Below are positions 1 through 5,351 of a DNA stretch of 17,011 nucleotides, piece after piece. Position numbers and translations under genes: made by a program. Location of the stretch: assembly GCA_018399915.1 (NCBI GenBank), contig JAGYNW010000018.1:1-17011 (forward strand). Direction: 5' to 3'. The notes below the pieces were generated by a model. It saw only the letters and a program-made list of their open reading frames with translations. It was not told the DNA's origin and searched no databases. Numbering within the stretch: position 1 is the first letter of the stretch; the number at the start of each line of letters is the position of its first letter. Source of the stretch: Candidatus Omnitrophota bacterium. GTDB lineage: Bacteria > Omnitrophota > Gorgyraeia > Zapsychrales > Zapsychraceae.

Positions 1-1076
1 CTTTTTGCGCGGTAAAATGTTTCTATTGTTCGTTCGCGATCAATGTGAACAAAGAATATGCCGAGCGCTATCTTGAATGCCTGGTTGAAGAAATGCAACG
101 CGGCTCACGCGTGACGGTGTCCTCTGTTTATCTGGGCGGTGGAACGCCTTCGCTTTTGACACAAGACCAGTTGCTCTTCTTGCTCGAGCGGGTCAACCGG
201 TCTTTTGTTATCAGCCCTGAAAAAGAATTCACGGTTGAGGCGAATCCGGAACATGTGGATTTATCCAAAATGAAAGCCTTGCGTTCTTGGGGCGTTAATC
301 GTATCAGCCTGGGTGCGCAGACCTTTAATGATGAGCGGTTGCGTGCCTTGGGTCGGAATCATACGGGTTATCAGATATTTAAGGCATATGAAATCATCCG
401 GGAGGCGGGTTTTGATAATGTGAACATTGATTTGTTGTATGGCACCCCGGGTCAGGATACGCGCATGTTGCGTGAGGACTTAGAATGCGTGGTCAAAATG
501 GATTGCGAACATGTGGCGGTCTATGCCTTGACGCTGGAGCCGGGGAGCCTCTTTCATACCCGCAAAGTCCGCGCCCGGAGCCGGGAAGTCCAGGCAGAAC
601 AATTCTCGATGGTAAGAGAATTTTTAATCGACGCCGGTTACGAGCATTATGAAGTCAGCAATTTTGCTAAAATTTTCAAAAGGTCAGTTCATAATGTGAA
701 TTATTGGTCGGGAGGCAATTATCAGGGTTTGGGGATGGCCGCGCATTCACATTTTGATGGAAGGCGTTTCTGGAATGTGTCTTCATTATTCCGCTACATG
801 GAGCTTATGGAACAAGGGTTGGATCCCAAAGAAAGCCAGGAGATCTTGCCGGCTCCCCGGAGATTGGTTGAAACTTTATTGTTCGGATTGCGGATGAAAC
901 AGGGGATTAATTTAAACGAACTCCAAAAGCGTTATGGTTGCACGCTGGATGCTTCAAGGGTTGCGATGATCCGCGAATGGATCGCTGGAGGTTTTCTTCA
1001 GGAAGAGGCCGGGAATATCTGTGCCACACAAAAGGGCCAGCTTGTCTTGGATGAGCTTTGTGAACGGTTGGTTTGA
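1..1076 (+). CDS. hemW: HemW-type radical SAM protein, 5'-truncated
   Basis: HemW proteins are coproporphyrinogen-oxidase-like radical SAM proteins, now regarded as heme chaperones. The reading frame is open from base 3, and its first visible residues FCAVKCFYC contain the CxxxCxxC cluster motif that binds the SAM-coordinated [4Fe-4S] centre. The true start therefore lies upstream of the window, and the GTG at 45 is not the start. Further family signatures are GGGTPSLL, FTVEANPE, GVNRISLGAQTFND, NVNIDLLYGTPGQ, YEVSNFAK and NYWSGGNYQGLG, followed by a C-terminal HemN-like winged-helix region. About 357 residues are visible against roughly 380 in the family, so only some 10-25 N-terminal residues are missing. 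No other heme gene is present here. It converges on the next gene with a 10-base gap and no hairpin terminator visible between them. Product identity is firm; HemW rather than HemN follows from the CxxxCxxC context and length. Confidence 0.93.
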   Translation, partial: FCAVKCFYCSFAINVNKEYAERYLECLVEEMQRGSRVTVSSVYLGGGTPSLLTQDQLLFLLERVNRSFVISPEKEFTVEANPEHVDLSKMKALRSWGVNRISLGAQTFNDERLRALGRNHTGYQIFKAYEIIREAGFDNVNIDLLYGTPGQDTRMLREDLECVVKMDCEHVAVYALTLEPGSLFHTRKVRARSREVQAEQFSMVREFLIDAGYEHYEVSNFAKIFKRSVHNVNYWSGGNYQGLGMAAHSHFDGRRFWNVSSLFRYMELMEQGLDPKESQEILPAPRRLVETLLFGLRMKQGINLNELQKRYGCTLDASRVAMIREWIAGGFLQEEAGNICATQKGQLVLDELCERLV

Positions 1077-1086
1077 AGGTCGGAAA

Positions 1087-2184
1087 TTACGATTTGTTGA
1101 GATGTAACGGGATTTTGTATGCCTTGGCCAGCCTTTGGGTATGGTCGAAAAGTTTTTGGATATTGTCAAGGATCATTTCGGGATAAGGGGCCTTCATCCG
1201 GGTCTTTTGCAGTAGAGTGATGGTTTCATTGTAACGTGTTTCGATCTGACAAATGCAATACCTTAAGCTGCCGGAGGAAAGGAAGATCTTTCTGATGCGC
1301 TGAAGATCCTTGAATGTTTTTCGTTTTTTATTGAAGATGGCTTTGAAATCTTTTTTTTCTTTGGCATTCATATTATGGTAGGCGTGACAAACCAGGAGGG
1401 TTTTTTTAGATTCTTCAATATCGCTAAGGATGGATTTGCCAATGCGTTCTTGTGTGCCGAAAATGCCGATGACGTCGTCCTGTATCTGAAACGCCTGTCC
1501 GATCTTTTCGCCGAGCTGAGTGATTTTTTGTATTTCCTTGTCTTTGGCTCCGGATAAAATGGCGCCGATTACCATCGGAGAAGTGAATGTGTAACGGGCT
1601 GTCTTTAAAGAGTAGTTCAGGAAAACATCTTTTTCTTTGATCTTCTGCAATTGTTCATATCCCTGCAAGGTGTCAATAAATTCCCCTATGGCCGTAATGG
1701 TAGTTGTTTGCAGAAAATAATCCAGGGCCTTTTCCTTGCGCTTATAATTTTCATCGATTCCGAGAAAGACCTCAATCGCGAAAGTGTAAAGGATATCACC
1801 CGTGATAATGGCCAGGTTTTTGCCCAGAGATTCTTTGTCATTGGCTTTGGCGGCTGTTTCCAGAAGTTTATGCATGGTGGGCCGGCCTCTTCTTAAATGA
1901 GAATCATCAATGATATCATCATGAATGAGCATGAAATTGTGTAAGAATTCAATGGCGGTTGAAACATTGTAAATCGATTCGGATAATTTTTGGTTGCTAT
2001 TGCGATAACCCTGATAACTGAGGATGAACAGTAGTGGCCTTATCCTTTTGCCTTTGCGTAAGGAATATTCCTTGATGCTTTTTTCAAGCGCGGGACTGAT
2101 GGAGCCGATCTTGTATTCTTTGCATTTTTTATTGATCGAATCCCGGATATTTTTTTCAATGCGTTGGTGGATAATTTTCTGCAT
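1087..2184 (-). CDS. polyprenyl (likely geranylgeranyl) diphosphate synthase
   Basis: This is a trans-isoprenyl diphosphate synthase, condensing isopentenyl diphosphate onto an allylic primer. Seen in the 365-residue translation: RKGKRIRPL (substrate-binding KxxR region), the first Asp-rich motif in HDDIIDD followed by RRGRPTMHK, and a second Asp-rich motif FQIQDDVIGIFG followed by GKSILSDIEESKKTLL. The second motif is DDxxG rather than DDxxD, as in IdsA-type and archaeal GGPP synthases. Phe stands five residues before the first motif (NFMLIHDD), which in known enzymes limits chain length, so C20 is a reasonable inference. The gene is more AT-rich than most of the window: about 36% GC over five sampled 60-base rows, against about 50-60% in many pur gene rows. 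It is the only minus-strand gene here and is divergent from the DUF2059 gene. The ATG is preceded on its strand by AGGATAATGGCCTT, which could be a weak ribosome site or a -10 box. It may be a transferred gene or simply a less-expressed one. Confidence 0.9.
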   Translation of the reverse strand: MQKIIHQRIEKNIRDSINKKCKEYKIGSISPALEKSIKEYSLRKGKRIRPLLFILSYQGYRNSNQKLSESIYNVSTAIEFLHNFMLIHDDIIDDSHLRRGRPTMHKLLETAAKANDKESLGKNLAIITGDILYTFAIEVFLGIDENYKRKEKALDYFLQTTTITAIGEFIDTLQGYEQLQKIKEKDVFLNYSLKTARYTFTSPMVIGAILSGAKDKEIQKITQLGEKIGQAFQIQDDVIGIFGTQERIGKSILSDIEESKKTLLVCHAYHNMNAKEKKDFKAIFNKKRKTFKDLQRIRKIFLSSGSLRYCICQIETRYNETITLLQKTRMKAPYPEMILDNIQKLFDHTQRLAKAYKIPLHLNKS

Positions 2185-2248
2185 AAGGCCATTATCCTAA
2201 CATAGAAGAAATGCGGATTCAATACAATTTCCCCTATTATGTGGTCTT

Positions 2249-2270
2249 CTGCGGGGATTCTGCGGGGATT
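2249..2270. repeat. 11-bp tandem direct repeat (two copies)
   Basis: CTGCGGGGATT occurs twice head to tail (2249-2259 and 2260-2270). It lies directly upstream of the -35 box of the DUF2059 gene promoter, in the divergent region shared with the polyprenyl synthase gene. The placement would suit a tandem protein-binding site, but two perfect copies could also be a chance slippage product. Confidence 0.6.
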
Positions 2271-2274
2271 TTTA

Positions 2275-2303
2275 TTGACCGGGATGTGTTCTTCCCATAG
2301 AAT
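2275..2303 (+). promoter_or_regulatory. sigma70-type promoter of the DUF2059 gene
   Basis: TTGACC (-35, 2275-2280) and TAGAAT (-10, 2298-2303) each match consensus at five of six positions and are separated by exactly 17 bases. A transcript would start near 2310, about 34 bases before the ATG at 2344. This argues that the open frame upstream of 2344 is not translated. Confidence 0.72.
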
Positions 2304-2343
2304 AAGCACATATTCACACGAAAATTTTAACGGAGGGGGATTT

Positions 2344-2940
2344 ATGCGAAAAATACTGTTTTTAGCAATAATCATTTTGGGCATTTCAGCTTCGGCTATG
2401 GCCGACAAGATCTACTTAAAGAATGGGACTATCATTACGGGGCAAATTGAGAGTAAAGATAGAAACGCGGTAGTCATCAACGTAAAAGGTGTTCCCCGCC
2501 GCTATTTTATGCAGCAGATTGATAGCATCGATGAATCCTCCCAGGAGGCGGCGATTACGGATTATTCTTTGGAAAATCTCAAGTCTTTGTCTGAGATCCC
2601 TCAGGATAAAGTCGATCTGATATTGCGTTTTTTAGAGGTCGATGGTACCAAGCAACGCATGAAGGAGAATTTGAAGACCGCGATAGCTAATGCGCCCGAA
2701 GATAAGCAGCCGCAGTTGAAGGCCATGATCCGCGTGGATGAGATCTTGACGGAACTGGTCCCGGTCTATGACAAGCTTTTTGAAAAGGATGAGTTGGAAG
2801 AAATCATCCTTTTTTATCAAAGCTTTGCCGGTAAAAAACTTCAGGAGGTCGCGCCGATCGTGCTCAATGAAACCGTTAAGGTCACCTACGAATATGTAAG
2901 GGAGAAATTCAAAAACAGTCAAAAGGCCACGGGAAATTAA
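2344..2940 (+). CDS. secreted DUF2059 protein with N-terminal DKIYLKNGT domain
   Basis: The protein has 198 residues. The frame is open back to 2239, but the ATG at 2344 is chosen because it follows a strong ribosome site (GGAGGGGG, 2332-2339), a promoter lies just upstream, and it starts a clear signal peptide. Residues 1-20 have a basic start, a hydrophobic core (ILFLAIIILGI) and an A-x-A cleavage site (AMA/DK), so periplasmic or exported location is predicted. Residues 21-65 form a small beta-rich segment (DKIYLKNGTIITGQI ... VPRRYFMQQIDSI) seen before other bacterial envelope domains. Residues about 125-185 match the DUF2059 family (LVPVYDKLFEKDELEEIILF, then GKKLQEVAPIVL). No enzymatic residues are evident and the function is unknown. 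The gene appears monocistronic, with about 300 non-coding bases behind it. Confidence 0.85.
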   Translation: MRKILFLAIIILGISASAMADKIYLKNGTIITGQIESKDRNAVVINVKGVPRRYFMQQIDSIDESSQEAAITDYSLENLKSLSEIPQDKVDLILRFLEVDGTKQRMKENLKTAIANAPEDKQPQLKAMIRVDEILTELVPVYDKLFEKDELEEIILFYQSFAGKKLQEVAPIVLNETVKVTYEYVREKFKNSQKATGN

Positions 2941-3174
2941 TTTAGTTAATATTACTAATAGTTCTTTTAAATGCCCGGGTTATTATTGGTCACAGATGGG
3001 TACACAAAAAATTTTTAGGATAAGACCCAAAAGTTTTGAAATATAAAGATTTATGTGAAATTTGCGGGCCTTGCAGAAAAAATTTTACCTTTTTTGTGAG
3101 TTTGTAAGTATCTGTTAATCAATCATTTATAAATTACTCGCCCTTAATCCGCTGTTTTTCCCATTTTATTTTAA
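2941..3174. other. AT-rich intergenic region before the pur operon
   Basis: No open frame of plausible length, no tRNA and no convincing rho-independent terminator were found. The only self-complementary parts are short AT-rich stretches (for example the A-run and T-run around 3076-3096, interrupted by a mismatch). No purine-riboswitch-like core and no PurBox pair could be recognised. The region ends at the promoter of purB. Confidence 0.6.
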
Positions 3175-3203
3175 TTGACCGGAAAATCTTTGTTTGATAT
3201 ATT
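3175..3203 (+). promoter_or_regulatory. sigma70-type promoter of the pur operon
   Basis: TTGACC (-35, 3175-3180) and TATATT (-10, 3198-3203) are separated by exactly 17 bases, the same architecture as the promoter at 2275-2303. Transcription would start near 3210, giving a leader of about 27 bases before the purB ATG at 3238. That is too short for a riboswitch, so control, if any, is likely through a DNA-binding repressor or at internal sites. Confidence 0.75.
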
Positions 3204-3237
3204 ATGGAAGTTTAATAATCAAAAAGGAGTTGCCGAT

Positions 3238-4533
3238 ATGATAGAACGTTACACTTTGTCAAAGATGGGAAATGTTTGGTCTGAAAAGCATAAGATGGAG
3301 ATCATGTTGAAGATTGAGGTTCTGGCCTGTGAAGCGATGTGTAAGCTAGGGTTGATTCCGAAAGCCTCTATGGAAAAGATTAAAAAGAACGCGAAATTTG
3401 ATATCGATGAGGTCAAGCGGCTTGAAGAAAAAACCAAACATGACATGGTGGCGTTCATTAATAATGTGGGTCAAAGTCTGGGACCGGAAGCCAGATATTT
3501 ACATATGGGCTTAACCTCTTCAGATTTGCTTGATACCTCTTTATCTGTGCAATGTGTTGAGGCCAGTGACCTTTTGCTCGCGGACATCAAAAAATTATTA
3601 ACCATCCTTAGGAAAAAGGCCAGAAAATACAAAGATACGCCTTGTATTGCCAGGACCCATGGGGTTCACGCAGAACCCACGACGTTTGGTTTGAAAATAG
3701 CGGTTTGGTATGATGAGATGAAGCGGAACCAGGAGCGCATGCTGCAGGCCAAGGAAATGATGCGCTACGGAAAGCTTTCCGGTTCTGTCGGGACCTATGC
3801 GAACGTGGATCCGTTCGTTGAGGAATTTGTTTGTGAGAAGTTGCAATTGAAGCCGGCCAATATTGCGACCCAGATCATTTCCCGGGATCAGCACTGTCAG
3901 TTTATTACAACACTTGCCTTGATCGGATGTACCTTGAATAAGATCGCCACCGAGATCCGGTTATTACAGAAGACTGAGGTGCTTGAGGTGGAAGAACCCT
4001 TTTTCAAGGGACAGATAGGTTCTTCAGCCATGCCGCATAAGCGGAATCCTGTGACGTGTGAAAGGATTTCTGGAATGTCCCGCCTTTTGCGGGCAAACGC
4101 GCAAGCCGCCTTTGAGAATATCAGTTTATGGCATGAGCGTGACATAAGCCATTCTTCTGTAGAGCGGATTATTCTGCCGGACAGCGCGGTCGCGCTTAAT
4201 TACATGTTCCATAAGTTGATTCCGATCATTGATGGTTTGTTGGTATATCCGAAACATATGATTGAGAATTTAAGCAAAACTAACGGGTTGATCTATTCTC
4301 AAAGGGTTTTATTGGAGTTGATGAAAAAGGGGGTTGAAAGAGAGGTGGCCTATGATATTATTCAGCGTTGCGCAATGCAGGTATGGAATGAATCCTCAAA
4401 TTTCAAAGATATCCTCTATCGGGATCGAAAAGTCCGCAAATATCTAAAGCCGGAAGAGATAGATCTGTTCTTCAATATCAAATATTATACGCGCCACGCA
4501 GATAAAGTATTTAAGCGGGTGGGCCTGAAATAA
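3238..4533 (+). CDS. purB: adenylosuccinate lyase
   Basis: PurB splits fumarate from SAICAR, giving AICAR, and from adenylosuccinate, giving AMP. It is a cytosolic homotetramer. The protein has 431 residues, the same size as Gram-positive PurB. Visible signatures are MIERYTLSKMGNVWS at the start, GLTSSDLLDT (91-100), the catalytic ARTHG loop (138-142) and the fumarase/aspartase superfamily signature GSSAMPHKRNP (261-271), followed by HERDISHSSVER. The start at ATG 3238 follows AAGGAG (3224-3229) and matches the family N-terminus. A TTG 63 bases upstream is also in frame but overlaps the -35 box, so it is rejected. This is the first gene of the purine operon, and purC follows after 32 bases. 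Confidence 0.97.
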   Translation: MIERYTLSKMGNVWSEKHKMEIMLKIEVLACEAMCKLGLIPKASMEKIKKNAKFDIDEVKRLEEKTKHDMVAFINNVGQSLGPEARYLHMGLTSSDLLDTSLSVQCVEASDLLLADIKKLLTILRKKARKYKDTPCIARTHGVHAEPTTFGLKIAVWYDEMKRNQERMLQAKEMMRYGKLSGSVGTYANVDPFVEEFVCEKLQLKPANIATQIISRDQHCQFITTLALIGCTLNKIATEIRLLQKTEVLEVEEPFFKGQIGSSAMPHKRNPVTCERISGMSRLLRANAQAAFENISLWHERDISHSSVERIILPDSAVALNYMFHKLIPIIDGLLVYPKHMIENLSKTNGLIYSQRVLLELMKKGVEREVAYDIIQRCAMQVWNESSNFKDILYRDRKVRKYLKPEEIDLFFNIKYYTRHADKVFKRVGLK

Positions 4534-4565
4534 AGAGAGTAATTTTTTAAAAAAGGATATGTCCC

Positions 4566-5270
4566 ATGGAAAAGAAAAACAAGTTGTATGAAGGAAAAGC
4601 CAAAATTTTATATGATACAGATTCCCCGGATTACCTGATTCAGTATTTTAAAGATGATGCCACCGCCTTTAATGCCGCGAAAAAAGGCACGATAAAGGAA
4701 AAAGGGGTCATGAATAATGGAATATCCACCCGCATGTTTGAATTTCTGGAAGCGGAAGGCATCCCTACGCATTTTGTGAAAAAACTCAATGATCGTGAAA
4801 TGGCGGTTAAAAAAGTTGATATTGTTCCTGTTGAGGTAGTTATGCGTAACATCGCGGCCGGCTCATTATGCCGTAATTTAGGGGTTGAAGAAGGCATGAA
4901 ACTTCCCTGCCCGGTATTGGAATTTTGTTATAAGCGTGATGACCTTAATGATCCGCTTATCAATGCCTCCCATATCCGTGCGCTTAATCTGGCCACTCAG
5001 GATGAGATTGATGAGATCACGAAATACGCCCTGCAGATCAATGAACTTATGAAGCAATTTTTTCTTAACCTGAAATTAGAACTTGTGGATTTTAAGTTGG
5101 AATTCGGGCGTTGTAATGGAAGTATTATTTTGGCGGATGAAATTTCCCCGGATACCTGCCGTTTGTGGGAAGTGGGCACAGGAAATAAACTTGATAAAGA
5201 CCGCTTTCGACACGATTTGGGGAATATTGAAGAGGCGTATCAAGAAGTCCTCAAACGCATGAGCGTGTGA
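4566..5270 (+). CDS. purC: SAICAR synthetase
   Basis: PurC joins CAIR and aspartate with ATP to give SAICAR, the step before PurB. The 234 residues fit the bacterial family (about 237). Signatures are LYEGKAKILY (7-16), GVMNNGIS (47-54), PVEVVMRNIAAGS (88-100), VDFKLEFGR (174-182) and LADEISPDTCRLWE (189-202), covering the ATP-grasp-like fold and the aspartate/CAIR sites. The ATG at 4566 follows AAAAAGGA with a 9-10 base gap. The 81-base gap to the next gene contains a nested inverted repeat, listed separately. Confidence 0.97.
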   Translation: MEKKNKLYEGKAKILYDTDSPDYLIQYFKDDATAFNAAKKGTIKEKGVMNNGISTRMFEFLEAEGIPTHFVKKLNDREMAVKKVDIVPVEVVMRNIAAGSLCRNLGVEEGMKLPCPVLEFCYKRDDLNDPLINASHIRALNLATQDEIDEITKYALQINELMKQFFLNLKLELVDFKLEFGRCNGSIILADEISPDTCRLWEVGTGNKLDKDRFRHDLGNIEEAYQEVLKRMSV

Positions 5271-5271
5271 T

Positions 5272-5350
5272 CGTTTATTTCTTTTTAATTTAATGGGGTT
5301 TAGTCTGCTTTTTTACCCTTCAATTTCTTTTCAGATATCGCAAATAAACG
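5272..5350 (+). promoter_or_regulatory. nested inverted repeat spanning the purC-purSL gap
   Basis: CGTTTATTT (5272-5280) is exactly complementary to AAATAAACG (5342-5350). The two arms sit just after the purC stop and one base before the purSL ATG. Inside lies a shorter stem, GGGGT (5295-5299) with ACCCT (5315-5319, one G-U pair), followed by a U-rich tract. No Shine-Dalgarno sequence is visible before the ATG at 5352, and the outer arm occupies the place where one would be. An RNA structure affecting translation or read-through is inferred; the outer stem is AT-rich and encloses a 61-base loop, so it may not be stable. Confidence 0.35.
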
Positions 5351-5351
5351 C

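Noticed and set aside
2239..2343. 35-residue extension of the DUF2059 protein from ATG 2239
   Set aside because: It would precede the promoter at 2275-2303 and bury the signal peptide; ATG 2344 has a strong Shine-Dalgarno.
3076..3099. A-run/T-run hairpin as a terminator after the DUF2059 gene
   Set aside because: The stem is all A-U beyond a mismatch and has no GC core, so it would not terminate transcription.
3175..3237. N-terminal extension of PurB from an in-frame TTG
   Set aside because: The TTG is itself the -35 box of a well-spaced promoter, and the extension has no resemblance to PurB. ATG 3238 has a good ribosome site and family-like start.
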